DNA from: Halomonas qaidamensis | GTDB lineage: Bacteria; Pseudomonadota; Gammaproteobacteria; Pseudomonadales; Halomonadaceae | DNA length: 64,000 nucleotides | NCBI RefSeq assembly: GCF_025917315.1 | Contig: NZ_CP080627.1 | Coordinates: forward strand, 1,860,001 to 1,924,000 | Direction: 5' to 3' | Shown: piece by piece, positions 46,244-55,814 of the stretch | How positions within the stretch are numbered: position 1 is the stretch's first letter | Layout of the letters: each line of letters begins with the position of its first letter | Notes under the pieces: generated by a model | What the model was told of the DNA's origin: nothing | The model's input: the letters and a program-made list of their open reading frames with translations, nothing else | Databases searched by the model: none | Made by a program: the position numbers and the translations under genes

Positions 46244-48136
46244 TCAAGCCAGTCTTTCAAATAGATTGACCCAGTTCGACAAGCATTTTTCATCAATATG
46301 TTTGTCTGGATTAGCTAGCAACTTTGTTTTTACGCCAAGCGCAAGCTGAACTTTCCAGTCATGGCGAAGCTCAACACCTTCTGTTTTCGCCCAATTCTTA
46401 ATTTGAGGAACTATCGGCTTTCCAGTTTCATAAACATCTTCGAAATCCCGTTCTGCCCGCCGTTCGATGCGATCCATAACCTGGACTATAAGCTCTGCTG
46501 GCAGCAAATCTTCAATTTCGGTATTTGTAATACCGTCTATAAATTCGTCAGTTGATAGCACCCGATCCTCTGAACCCTGATACAACCCCTCCACTAGCGA
46601 CTTCACAGCTTGTTTTCCGGCTGTATCACCATCCAATAGGACGAACGGCAAAGTATCGTCGCGCCCCATTAAAATTCCAGCAATTATCTTCGCAGTCTTG
46701 GCGCCTCCTGAAGGCGGGAAGACCAATTCACCAACTGGCTGAATTTTTCCTTTTGATATCAAGATCGTCTTAATTGCAGACAGGTAATGCTGATCAGATG
46801 GACCCTCGACGATGACGGGAGAGCATCCCAACAAAAGACTTTCAGCGACTGTAAGATTCAAAGCTGAATGGACTGCATAGCTTGCACCTGCTCCACGATC
46901 ATTTTTTTTGCCTTGCCCTGCAGCGAGGTTGCTTGATGCAACAGTTGCCCCGTCATCGTCAAGATGAACCTTTCGCACGCGATCCAGACGGTTTGCATCT
47001 ATCATGAAAGGGGAATGTGTTGTGAAGAAGATTTGGTGCGTTTCAGACAAACTATCGAAGAAAGCTGACAGATCGCGTTGAGCGAGCGGGTGAAGAGAAT
47101 GGCCCGGTTCATCAAGTAGCACAATGGCATTTTCATGAGTGTCTTCGCTTTCGTATTTAAAAACGAGAAAGAAGCTCAGGAACCATTGAAGACCTGTGCT
47201 GCGGTGCTCAAGTTCAATCTCATCGGGACGCCTGTCGTCAGAAACCCAAATCCTGAAATAGTATCCATCAGCGTGAAGTCGAAATTTGTAGTCGCCTTGC
47301 TTCCACCAATCTTTGAAGCTTCTGGTTAGCGTTGAGGATGCTGACTGCAATAAGGCGGCTCGTGTTCTGAGCTGCTCATCATCAATTTGGATTTGCGCTT
47401 CGGTTTTTTCACTAACTGATACGGCCCTACCCTGCGGATTGACCCGCTCAGTTACGACAGTTGCGCGCCCAAGCTCCAAGACCTCCTCAGGACCTAGATC
47501 TACAAGCTTAAAGAGAACTTTGAGTGTCCGAGCTTTGGCCGCTTCTTTGTCACCCAATTCATCCCGCCCCAGGTTATCAACAACATGTGGCAGATAAATT
47601 TGAGCGTCCAGATTTCCGTAATTGGAGTAGTAAACGAATTTTGGAAGCCACCGACTCAACGTCTCATGCAGGCTCGGCCCAAGATCCTTCTCAGCATCAC
47701 TTTCCTCTTCATTATCTTGAGCCTCTGGGCAATCTAGCTGCTCATATACATTATTTAGGTTTACCCCAGGTTCTTCTGAAAACCGCCACAGATAGCGGCT
47801 GGCGAAGTCTTTAACAACCTCAACTGTTTCTGTTTTATTGCGGTCAATTCCGAATTTTGCAGCCAAATCTCGTTCAGCATCATCAAGTTCGAAAATGCAT
47901 CTTATGAAATCGTGGCGCTCTGGTTCCTTACGCATTTCAGCAAACCGCGAACGCGGCATATCGTCCAACGGACTAATTTCCCCGCCTCCCGAAGGATTAA
48001 GCTTCCAAAGCGGTAACAGGAGATTCGTCTTGCCAGATTCATTCTCGCCTATTAAGGCGGTAACGTCCGATGCATCTATCCAGCCACTGTCAGTGACAGA
48101 GCGAAAATTAGTAACGCGAAACCGCTTTAATTTCAT
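46244..48136 (-). CDS. OLD-family ATPase with TOPRIM nuclease domain
   Basis: A 630-residue protein. ABC-type ATPase: Walker A GENESGKTN at residues 30-38, signature STGLQWFLS near 313, Walker B LLDEPGHSLHP at 340-350, and a TTHSPFMID sensor. TOPRIM domain: EGPSD at 444-448 with its glutamate, DGD at 502-504, then TEIEDLLP. OLD nucleases include GajA of Gabija. It is the last gene of the four-gene operon, 20 bp after the GIY-YIG gene. A degradative effector against phage DNA is the likely role, by family analogy. Confidence 0.88.
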   Translation of the reverse strand: MKLKRFRVTNFRSVTDSGWIDASDVTALIGENESGKTNLLLPLWKLNPSGGGEISPLDDMPRSRFAEMRKEPERHDFIRCIFELDDAERDLAAKFGIDRNKTETVEVVKDFASRYLWRFSEEPGVNLNNVYEQLDCPEAQDNEEESDAEKDLGPSLHETLSRWLPKFVYYSNYGNLDAQIYLPHVVDNLGRDELGDKEAAKARTLKVLFKLVDLGPEEVLELGRATVVTERVNPQGRAVSVSEKTEAQIQIDDEQLRTRAALLQSASSTLTRSFKDWWKQGDYKFRLHADGYYFRIWVSDDRRPDEIELEHRSTGLQWFLSFFLVFKYESEDTHENAIVLLDEPGHSLHPLAQRDLSAFFDSLSETHQIFFTTHSPFMIDANRLDRVRKVHLDDDGATVASSNLAAGQGKKNDRGAGASYAVHSALNLTVAESLLLGCSPVIVEGPSDQHYLSAIKTILISKGKIQPVGELVFPPSGGAKTAKIIAGILMGRDDTLPFVLLDGDTAGKQAVKSLVEGLYQGSEDRVLSTDEFIDGITNTEIEDLLPAELIVQVMDRIERRAERDFEDVYETGKPIVPQIKNWAKTEGVELRHDWKVQLALGVKTKLLANPDKHIDEKCLSNWVNLFERLA

Positions 48137-48156
48137 ATATCGACCTCAAGTCCAAT

Positions 48157-49473
48157 TTACTTTTTAATTATTTTTCCTGTCGTGTTATCCATCCGATACT
48201 GGGCGATTGTCCCGTCTACAATCCGCCTCACCACTTCTCTAGCCGCATCAAGCTCCACATCAAACCATTCTCGGGGCCGGTAGGTGCTGCCATCGCGGCT
48301 GTGCAACAAGACATTCACTCGCTGCTGATGAAGCATGGCATGCACTAAACGCTCAAACCTTCTCGGATCGAGGTTGTAGCACTCAAAAGAAGCGACAATC
48401 TGCACTGGCGCTTCCAAATACGTCTGTTGCCTTTCCGCTCCGGCAAGGCGCTTCTCCAACGCTTTTTCTGAGTAGCCAATCTTGTGGAGGTTACGGATGC
48501 CCGCTAGTGCTGGATCTTTACTCAGCGAGCGTAAAATGTAGATGACGCCAGTCCGCTTATCATGATGGGTAATGCCTTGCATCGAGTCGAATGTGCTATC
48601 GGGACGCAAGATACGACGCCCTGTTGTGTCCTTATAAAGCGCTCTGGCAAGCGAACGAAGTAGCAGGTTGGATTCGGTGCCGTTATCAAAGATCACTCGC
48701 AGACGGGGATTGTAGCGGCCATTCTCCCCCTCATTAGCCCCCACTTCATCCACCAAACACATCATGCCGTTAACAACGAAGAAGTCGCCCTTCTCGATTT
48801 GCGATTCACGCTGAAAACGGATGGCCTCGGCATCACCTTCGGTGAGTTCGTCACGAACTTGGTCAAATAAGCCTGAGAACTGATAGAAATCAGAGCAATG
48901 CGTTCGTTGTGCGATCTCATCAGGCGAGTCTCGCTCGCTGCGTTCGGGAATATGAGTCATATCAAAGATTGACTCGACGCCCTCGTCACCGCTGCTCAAC
49001 AGCCCTAGAGCATCACTGTTCCAAATGTCATCAAGCGAAGTAACGCTCTCAGGAGACAGGGACTCATCCGTCGTTGCAGGTTTAGTCGCCTCGGCCTCAA
49101 CTAGCCCACCTTCCTCATATTGCAAGGCTTCAGCATCACGTTGTGCCGTCTCCCCCATATCCTTCTTAGCGCTATCTAAAAGCCCGAGCGAATCAACCTC
49201 TGCCAAAGCCCTAACATGTTCGGGATCGCGCCTTAGCGCTGCTAAATGAACCGCTAACGTAGCTTCGGACAAGTCATCAGCAGCTTGGTCCGGCTCACGC
49301 TCATTCTGTGTAACAAAGGACTCGACCGCCTTCAGTGTTGCCACCAAACGCTGGTCAGCAGAAGGCACAGAGGAAGAGATAGCTGAAACATCCAACAACC
49401 CCAACTCATCACTATCTGAAAAAATGTCATCTAGCGTTCGACGTTTTAACGGCTCCCGACGGGTTCTGATCAT
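48157..49473 (-). CDS. GIY-YIG (T5orf172/MUG113-type) protein with acidic N-terminal repeats
   Basis: A 438-residue protein. The C-terminal GIY-YIG-like domain (about 305-400) begins GVIYILRS, has HKIGYSE in place of the second motif, then Arg342 and Glu374 in RRFERLVHAML. The long acidic N-terminus has three similar segments: LDDIFSDSDELGLLD (14-28), EVDSLGLLDSA (92-102) and LDDIWNSDALGLLSS (147-161). These could bind a partner of the operon. Its start overlaps the helicase stop by 4 bp. Nuclease activity is inferred from the domain only. Confidence 0.82.
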   Translation of the reverse strand: MIRTRREPLKRRTLDDIFSDSDELGLLDVSAISSSVPSADQRLVATLKAVESFVTQNEREPDQAADDLSEATLAVHLAALRRDPEHVRALAEVDSLGLLDSAKKDMGETAQRDAEALQYEEGGLVEAEATKPATTDESLSPESVTSLDDIWNSDALGLLSSGDEGVESIFDMTHIPERSERDSPDEIAQRTHCSDFYQFSGLFDQVRDELTEGDAEAIRFQRESQIEKGDFFVVNGMMCLVDEVGANEGENGRYNPRLRVIFDNGTESNLLLRSLARALYKDTTGRRILRPDSTFDSMQGITHHDKRTGVIYILRSLSKDPALAGIRNLHKIGYSEKALEKRLAGAERQQTYLEAPVQIVASFECYNLDPRRFERLVHAMLHQQRVNVLLHSRDGSTYRPREWFDVELDAAREVVRRIVDGTIAQYRMDNTTGKIIKK

Positions 49474-51551
49474 GCCGACGCCCCGCGCATCCTCTCTCGC
49501 TTCTTCTTTTGGATATAGGCCAGTGCTTCTGCGTAACGAACCTCCATGTGGTCATCGCTGTGAATCGAAGGCGGCTGCCCTTTCTCTTGAGTAAAAGCAA
49601 CAATCTTCGGCCACAAAACAACAGCTTCCTCCTCGGACATCTGCGTCCGATTCCCGACCACCGTATCCTGAATGACTTTCAGCACAGGTGCGGTTAACGC
49701 TTTGGACAGGATCTCGTAGGCACCCTGGAAGGGGTTGATTTGATTAATCAGGTCGACATTAAGATGTTCGATATTGACGAATTTTTCGCCGATCTTGATG
49801 AACTGACGGCTACCCTTAACTTGGTCATTTCCAGCGTTATCCGCAAATTCTCGGCCATCTGGTGCCTGATCAGGATCTACCGGCTGACCATCACTATCAG
49901 TCTTATAAACTTGATTTGGCTCGTGGATTTCAGCCCCGTCCGGTAGATCTTCTTCACTAAACAAGCCGCCTGATGAACGAGCACCAATGGTGGTCAGGAC
50001 AGTCTCGCGCAATAACTCCTGCTCGCCCTCATCTAAATCAGGGTGCATCCGCTCGATGATCTTCGGTAGCTCAACCTGATTGATAACTTCTGGCTCGGCG
50101 TCTTCTTTAACGGCTGTAGCGGCTACTTCCGGCTTTTGTAGCAAAGCCGCAATGATGTCTTCCTGGCCTCCAGACTCCAAAATTCCCATTACCCTGTCGG
50201 ATACTGGCTTCTGGGTGTCATCAATGATGACTGTATTTGGAGCGACCTCTTCATTTGGCCTCATGCGTGAACGTGGCTTGAAGGACACGCTAGGAGCCAG
50301 CACCTGCTCCATTAAGAGCGACACCGTTATAGCCTTGAGCAAATTATTGACGCTGACTTTTACATCCTTGTCGTCAGCATTCGGCTCGGCGATCAGGTTG
50401 GTAAATTGGGCGTGAGTTTTACCTTCACTATCACGAGTAGCCCGTCCAATGATCTGGACGATTTCAGTCATTGAATTACGGTAGCCGATGGTCAACACAT
50501 GCTCGCAATAAGGCCAGTCAAAACCTTCTTTAGCCATTCCCAGGGCGATGATCACATCAACATCTTCAGGACGCTCAACATTGCGGAGATATTCTTGGAC
50601 ATCTCGACGGACAGGCGTATCAGTCACTAGGTCAGCGACCTTTAATACTTTGCCGCTAGGGTGTCGCACCGTCACGATACCCGTCTGACTGTCCTGCACT
50701 TCTACTTCACCCAGGGCATCCAGAATGTGGTCGACCTCGCCATACTTGTCTTTGGTGCTTTCCATGCTATTAACATTGGGAATATGAACGATGGTCTTTT
50801 TGTTAGGATCAAGCACCTCCCGAATGGCATCCAGATAGCCACCTTGATAGAAGTGGTAGCCAATACCTAGCGATTTGAGGTAACGGTAGCCGTTTAGCTG
50901 CTCGTAATAGGTGTAGGTCACCTTATCGAACGCGGCTTCATCATCAGGAAGCAAAATGGGAGCAGCATCACCACGGAAATAGCTGCCTGTCATGGCGACA
51001 ATATGCGCATCGGAGCCGCGCATGAGGTCATCAATCAAGCCCCCCAGCCGGTTCCCTTCATCGACGGAAACATGGTGGAATTCATCAATGGCGACCAGAC
51101 AGCCATCAAAATCAGAGGCTTTCAGCTTGGCAAACGCATACCGCAAAGTAGCGTGAGTGCAGACCAGGGTGCGGGCGTTAGGGTCATCCAGGAAGCGACA
51201 GAAGGTATCCACCTTGCCGCTATCACTGCCCGCTCGGCATAGATCGTAGCGATCATCGACATGCCAGTCAGCATCAAAGCCGTGGAACGTCAGGTCGGTG
51301 TTCTTAAAAGATGCGCCAATCGACATCTCTGGCACGGCAACAATGGCCTTGCGCAACCCTAGATGATGCAACTTGTATAACGCCAGAAACATCAAGGCAC
51401 GGGATTTACCGGAGGCAGGCGGCGCTTTCAGTAGCAGATATTGGCTATCGCGCTTTTCATAGGCTCTCGCCTGCATTTCGCGCATACCCAGGGCATTGCT
51501 GGTAGCACTCTTTCCATTGCGGGCGTATTCAACCTTGATCAGCTCAGCCAT
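49470..51551 (-). CDS. SF2 DEAD/DEAH-like helicase of a defence operon
   Basis: A 693-residue ATPase. Walker A APPASGKS at 43-50, motif II as DEFH at 156-159, motif III as MTGS near 187-190, and motif VI QIIGRATRD at 366-374. The C-terminal 300 residues are acidic and match no helicase core; they may bind the methyltransferase or GIY-YIG partner. It starts 3 bp after the methyltransferase stop. The helicase would drive translocation on DNA, as in restriction and BREX-type systems. Confidence 0.9.
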   Translation of the reverse strand: MAELIKVEYARNGKSATSNALGMREMQARAYEKRDSQYLLLKAPPASGKSRALMFLALYKLHHLGLRKAIVAVPEMSIGASFKNTDLTFHGFDADWHVDDRYDLCRAGSDSGKVDTFCRFLDDPNARTLVCTHATLRYAFAKLKASDFDGCLVAIDEFHHVSVDEGNRLGGLIDDLMRGSDAHIVAMTGSYFRGDAAPILLPDDEAAFDKVTYTYYEQLNGYRYLKSLGIGYHFYQGGYLDAIREVLDPNKKTIVHIPNVNSMESTKDKYGEVDHILDALGEVEVQDSQTGIVTVRHPSGKVLKVADLVTDTPVRRDVQEYLRNVERPEDVDVIIALGMAKEGFDWPYCEHVLTIGYRNSMTEIVQIIGRATRDSEGKTHAQFTNLIAEPNADDKDVKVSVNNLLKAITVSLLMEQVLAPSVSFKPRSRMRPNEEVAPNTVIIDDTQKPVSDRVMGILESGGQEDIIAALLQKPEVAATAVKEDAEPEVINQVELPKIIERMHPDLDEGEQELLRETVLTTIGARSSGGLFSEEDLPDGAEIHEPNQVYKTDSDGQPVDPDQAPDGREFADNAGNDQVKGSRQFIKIGEKFVNIEHLNVDLINQINPFQGAYEILSKALTAPVLKVIQDTVVGNRTQMSEEEAVVLWPKIVAFTQEKGQPPSIHSDDHMEVRYAEALAYIQKKKRERMRGASA

Positions 51552-51554
51552 ACC

Positions 51555-54299
51555 TTATCCCTCCGTGGTAGTGGTTTTACTTGTTTTCTTGGTAGTTCCG
51601 GCCTTGGCGACCTTTTCCGCCTCAATCAGTTTTTCATAGCGGACCAGCAAGTATTCCTGGCGTTCAGCCGCATCACGGAAGGGACGATCCCTATACAGCT
51701 TTTCAACAGCCCGATCGAGTGCCTGATGCGCTTCTAAAAGATTTTCGGGCATTTTGTCAGGGTCGTAGAGATGTGCAATTGTTTTATCAGGATGGGCAGC
51801 TCGTGCTAGAACGACAGCTCGTCCGAGCTTTTCTATTTCTTTTTGCTGAGACTGAGAGGCCTCTGGCCATGGAAAATTGTTATATACGAGCGACGCAGAA
51901 TAACGATAGTCACTCTTAAGACGCCCACCAACTAAGCGAAGCCACTCAGAGTGCATCAGGGACGATAAAATTGAAAAGTCGTATACCTTGCCGTTTGGAA
52001 TAGTAAATACAAGGTCAGTAGCAATAATTGAGTGGTGAAAAATCCCCACTGGCGCGTAATGTCTACGTGCTGAAGAAACCTTTGGAATGAGAATATAATC
52101 CCCTTCCTTCGGCTGAGCCACTTGCAAAAACAGATGAGGTCTTTCAGCACCTTTCAAGGCTGCTGAATGTCCAGCTTTGATTCGAATATTTCGAACTGCA
52201 TCAATTCTTTTTTTTATAATTGGGATTGATTTTATTTCTTCTGGGGCATCGACTAGCCATAAACACCATCGTTGACTCCCCCGAAAAAACTCCTGAGACC
52301 CTATTAATGGTCGTATCCATGTTGATAGAGAAGGCTCGCTATTGACCATCTCCTCTTTTTCAAGTTTAGATAAAATAAAATTGCCACCATCAGTTGGCTG
52401 GCTTCCCCGAATCATTTTAATTGCGCCGGATATTGGTTGAGTTCTGCTTGAAATAATAGTGTTCCCACCCTCAGTAAGATAAGGACTGATATTATCAACC
52501 TTACGCAGCCTCCATTCTCCTTCTAACAATTGATAAAGGCTTTTATTTTTTCTTGCTCCCAACCTACTGAGTCCAATTATAGCCACATGAACCCCTGCGT
52601 TAACTTGCGCACTGTTGCGCCACGGAAAGGTCTGATAGGCAAAGGAAATCTCGATGTTTGATTGGATAACCTTCGGCCAAAGCGTAGCTACTTGCTGTCC
52701 TTGGAAAAGAGAATTTGTTGTAACAAATGCTGCCTCACCACCATTACATATATATCGTGCCGCTAGCCAAACCCAGCAAGCTACATAGTCAAGATATCCA
52801 ATTGAGCTGAAGCTTTTAAAGATGTTTTTCATATCTTTTGTTTGCTCTTCCGACCTTCCGGTAGTGCCATGAAAGGGTGGATTGCCACATACATAGATGT
52901 CGGTCTCACTATCCTGCTTACACACATCAGCCCATTCAACTGTCAGACTGTTTGCATGAACTAAATTGGCTGAATCTTTTAGCGGTAGAAGAGGCTCTAC
53001 ATGACCAAATTCTTTCGCAAATAGTGAATTCATTTGATGCTCAGAAAGCCACAGAGATAGCTGTGCTATCTCATGGGCAAAGTCGTCAATTTCAATACCG
53101 TAGAACTGACTTAGCCGAATTCCACTCATAAATATTTCTTGTTGGCCAGACAACTCCTGAAGTGCTCGGAATATAGCCATCTCCAAACGTCTTAACTCTT
53201 TGTAGGCAATGATCAGAAAATTGCCCGACCCCATCGCCGGGTCAAACACCTTGATACGTGCCAGTCGCTCCAACAAGGCTTCCAACTTCTTACGGTTGCC
53301 CTTCGCCTTCTGCAGCTCTGCGTAGAGCTTGTCGAGGAACAGAGGGCGGATCACCTTCATGATATTCGGCACAGAGGTATAGTGCTGGCCTAGCGAATCG
53401 CGACTTTCTTCATCTACCACCGCCTGGAACATCGAACCGAAAATATCAGGATTTACTGCTTCCCAAGCGAGTTGACCACACTCGATCATCATCCGACGGC
53501 CTTTGCCGCGAATTTCTGGCACGGGAAGGTCATCGCGGAAAAGACCGCCGTTGACGTAGGGGAACTGCGTGACGTGGGCAGGCAGGTCAGCCGGACGCTC
53601 TTCCTCGGGCTGATTCATAATACGGAAAAGCTGGACAAGCAGATCCGACAACCCCTCACCGCTCTCGCCGCTGGCTTCCGTAACCACCTTGGTGAAGGCG
53701 TTCTTGGGAAAGATCCCCGTATCCTCGGCGAAGTAGCAGAACAGCAGGCGTGTCAGGAAGACATTAAGTCCGTGCAGCTGCTCCGGCGTGTTGAACTCGT
53801 TGATCTCCTTCAGACGGTCGAACAGCCGCCCCATCTTGGCCGCCGCCTTCAGGTCTGCCGAGGCTTCAGTGAAGTGTTTGGTGCGTTCTAACCCCGCCAT
53901 AGGCGCAAAGAATAGGTATTGCGTGGCCAAATCGCTAAACGGCACTTCCAGACGCTCACTGGACTTGGTATCCAACGCTGTCAGCTCGTGAAAGTCTGTA
54001 ATAACCAGAAAGCGGCATTTGTGTCGGGCTGGCTCATCTTCATCTGCCAACACTTGCAGCGCTTCATGGACACTCTCGCCCTGCTGCACCGGCATGAAGT
54101 AAAGCCAGTTTTTTAACGCAACATGGCCCTCGCCCATTCGGCTGGCGACGTTTCGCTGCCCGCCATTACGAACTTGCGTGATGGTTGCCTTTGGAAAGCC
54201 GTAAGCGTCAAGGAATGCATAAATAAACTCACTTTTGTCGGCATCTGGCTTCGTTGCCGCTTTCAGCGTATCCATACAATAAGTCTGATCAAAAGCCAT
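51555..54299 (-). CDS. MmeI/YeeA-like class I DNA adenine methyltransferase
   Basis: A 914-residue protein with the MmeI/YeeA layout: an N-terminal domain (1-150) where MmeI has its nuclease, a helical spacer with RLLFCYFAEDTGIF, GQHYTS near 304-309, SAM motif FDPAMGSGNF at 352-361, catalytic NPPF at 473-476 (N6-adenine type), a target-recognition region (about 580-800), and a C-terminal helical tail with a lysine/threonine-rich end. The D-ExK nuclease residues of MmeI are not evident, so cutting may rely on other operon genes. First gene of the operon. Confidence 0.9.
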   Translation of the reverse strand: MAFDQTYCMDTLKAATKPDADKSEFIYAFLDAYGFPKATITQVRNGGQRNVASRMGEGHVALKNWLYFMPVQQGESVHEALQVLADEDEPARHKCRFLVITDFHELTALDTKSSERLEVPFSDLATQYLFFAPMAGLERTKHFTEASADLKAAAKMGRLFDRLKEINEFNTPEQLHGLNVFLTRLLFCYFAEDTGIFPKNAFTKVVTEASGESGEGLSDLLVQLFRIMNQPEEERPADLPAHVTQFPYVNGGLFRDDLPVPEIRGKGRRMMIECGQLAWEAVNPDIFGSMFQAVVDEESRDSLGQHYTSVPNIMKVIRPLFLDKLYAELQKAKGNRKKLEALLERLARIKVFDPAMGSGNFLIIAYKELRRLEMAIFRALQELSGQQEIFMSGIRLSQFYGIEIDDFAHEIAQLSLWLSEHQMNSLFAKEFGHVEPLLPLKDSANLVHANSLTVEWADVCKQDSETDIYVCGNPPFHGTTGRSEEQTKDMKNIFKSFSSIGYLDYVACWVWLAARYICNGGEAAFVTTNSLFQGQQVATLWPKVIQSNIEISFAYQTFPWRNSAQVNAGVHVAIIGLSRLGARKNKSLYQLLEGEWRLRKVDNISPYLTEGGNTIISSRTQPISGAIKMIRGSQPTDGGNFILSKLEKEEMVNSEPSLSTWIRPLIGSQEFFRGSQRWCLWLVDAPEEIKSIPIIKKRIDAVRNIRIKAGHSAALKGAERPHLFLQVAQPKEGDYILIPKVSSARRHYAPVGIFHHSIIATDLVFTIPNGKVYDFSILSSLMHSEWLRLVGGRLKSDYRYSASLVYNNFPWPEASQSQQKEIEKLGRAVVLARAAHPDKTIAHLYDPDKMPENLLEAHQALDRAVEKLYRDRPFRDAAERQEYLLVRYEKLIEAEKVAKAGTTKKTSKTTTTEG

Positions 54300-54712
54300 G
54301 CGCCCACATCTCCCCTACTGCTAGCTCTCACTGAGCTTTAGTGCATTTTTATTAGAGTCTACTTAGGCAACCACTGCGTGTCACTTACAAGCAAGTCTAT
54401 TGGACAGGGTCTCTTGCAGAGACTAGGCACTATATGGCTACAAAGCATTGACTACTAGCATGTTAATGAATAATTGCAAAACAACCTCAAGCAACTGATT
54501 TTATTTAAATTTATTTCTAGACGAGCCTTAAGAAAATCAAACACGATGTTTTTGACACGCACAAAAAAACCAGCCCGTTTGGACTGGTTTCTTGGCTAGA
54601 TTTCAAAATCAGAGGGTGTTGTGAACCGGTGATTTTGGATTCTATATGGATTCACGACCTGAATTTGAGTGATTTTCCTGACTCTCTACTTCTCGTAAGT
54701 CCTTGATTTAAC
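54300..54712. other. right island end, promoter side of the defence operon
   Basis: No gene seen in this 413-bp stretch. It must hold the operon promoter (AT-rich near 54460-54540), a terminator at 54562-54590, and two GGATTC motifs (54637 and 54648) like those at the left end. Confidence 0.5.
54562..54590 (-). terminator. terminator near the right island end
   Basis: AAACCAG / CTGGTTT arms with a T-run on the minus strand. The flanking GTTTTTGACACGCACAAAAAA resembles the sequence beside the left tRNA-Pro terminator. Confidence 0.75.
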
Positions 54713-54789
54713 TGGTCGGAGTGACAGGATTCGAACCTGCGACCTTTGCAACCCCATTGCAACGCGCTACCAAGCTGCGCCACACTCCG
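54713..54789 (-). tRNA. tRNA-Pro (GGG), right copy (island boundary)
   Basis: Identical to the 77-nt tRNA at 33207-33283, including anticodon GGG and encoded CCA. The identity continues weakly past the 5' end (TGTCTT after one mismatch). The chromosomal DNA upstream on its strand (54790-54870) has a TAGTAT-like -10 box and is the likely original tRNA promoter. Confidence 0.95.
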
Positions 54790-54914
54790 GTGTCTTAATT
54801 AGCAACGACTGTTAACCAACATCGTTTGCTTCAAGACGGTGCGTATACTAGCGTTTTATTAACCAAATGAAAAGCTCTTTTTGCGCTTTCTTTTCAATTG
54901 GTTGCCGCTTGCGC

Positions 54915-55724
54915 TCAATCGATGCTTTTCAGTAACGATGCCATTGCATCATATACCTTGGGCGTGGTGACAAGCAGTTGCTTTGGGTACAAGTCAGCTG
55001 GCACGCCGTCTGGCACGTCTGTTAAGTGGCCTACTTTTGCGCCTGCTTCGCGGGCGATTACCCAGCCCGCAACAAAGTCCCACGGGGAAACACTTTCGTA
55101 ATACGCATCTAAGCGCCCACAGGCAACGTCGCACAAATCAATCGCAGCGGCACCGTTACGGCGAACATCCTGGCAGTTCGTCAATACGGCTTCTAAACGA
55201 GGCAAGAGTTGTTTGCGGGCCTCTTTATCATAGGGAAAGCCGGTCGCTACCAGGGTACTTTCAAGCGTCTCCGCCTGGCTTGGTTTGATCGGCTGCTGAT
55301 TGCAAAATGCTCCTAGCCCTTGCGCGGCACTAAAGGTATCACCTAGAAAAGGCGCATGAACAACACCAACTTTACCAATGCCATCTTCAATCCAGCCTAT
55401 CGATACGGCCACATGGCGCAGGCCTTGAGCAAAGTTAACGGTACCATCGATGGGGTCCACCACCCACAGCTGCTTAGCGGGGGTTTGCAAGGCACGCTCG
55501 GGGCTTAACTCTTCGCTCAACCTTGCCTCACCAGGAAAATACTCTTCCAGGCGTTGGCTAATAAGCGTATCCACTGCCACATCCACATCAGTGACCAGCT
55601 CAATGCCGCCTTTCAAACGCTGGCTAAAGTCTTGCTGTTCACGGGCGCGACGAATCATGTCGCCCGCTTCTTCTGCAATACGCACTGCCAGCGCCAGCCG
55701 CGCTTCTAGGGTATAGGCCGTCAT
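54915..55724 (-). CDS. inositol-monophosphatase-family phosphatase
   Basis: A 269-residue Mg-dependent phosphatase. Metal-binding motifs: SEE near 70-72, DPIDGT at 90-95, and the C-terminal SPWDFVAGWVIAREAGA. The family includes SuhB and CysQ; this protein is closer in feel to general IMPases. It lies just outside the island's right end and keeps a normal length. Confidence 0.93.
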   Translation of the reverse strand: MTAYTLEARLALAVRIAEEAGDMIRRAREQQDFSQRLKGGIELVTDVDVAVDTLISQRLEEYFPGEARLSEELSPERALQTPAKQLWVVDPIDGTVNFAQGLRHVAVSIGWIEDGIGKVGVVHAPFLGDTFSAAQGLGAFCNQQPIKPSQAETLESTLVATGFPYDKEARKQLLPRLEAVLTNCQDVRRNGAAAIDLCDVACGRLDAYYESVSPWDFVAGWVIAREAGAKVGHLTDVPDGVPADLYPKQLLVTTPKVYDAMASLLKSID

Positions 55725-55814
55725 TAACGCTCCTTACTTGTTGCACGTTAGCTAATATCAACTCAGCATAAGCGGTGGCGTTTGGCATTACTATGACAGT
55801 AAGCAAATCCATTA

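Larger units (their letters stand above)
33284..54712. mobile_element. genomic island between two tRNA-Pro(GGG) copies
   Basis: About 21.4 kb bounded by identical tRNA-Pro genes in direct orientation, the hallmark of integration at a tRNA. The right copy keeps a chromosomal promoter side; the left copy keeps the terminator side. Contents: XRE regulators, repeat-rich non-coding DNA, small membrane proteins, an orphan antitoxin, a serine resolvase, a candidate HUH replication protein and a four-gene defence-like operon. No tyrosine integrase is recognisable, so it may be immobile or moved in trans. Confidence 0.85.
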
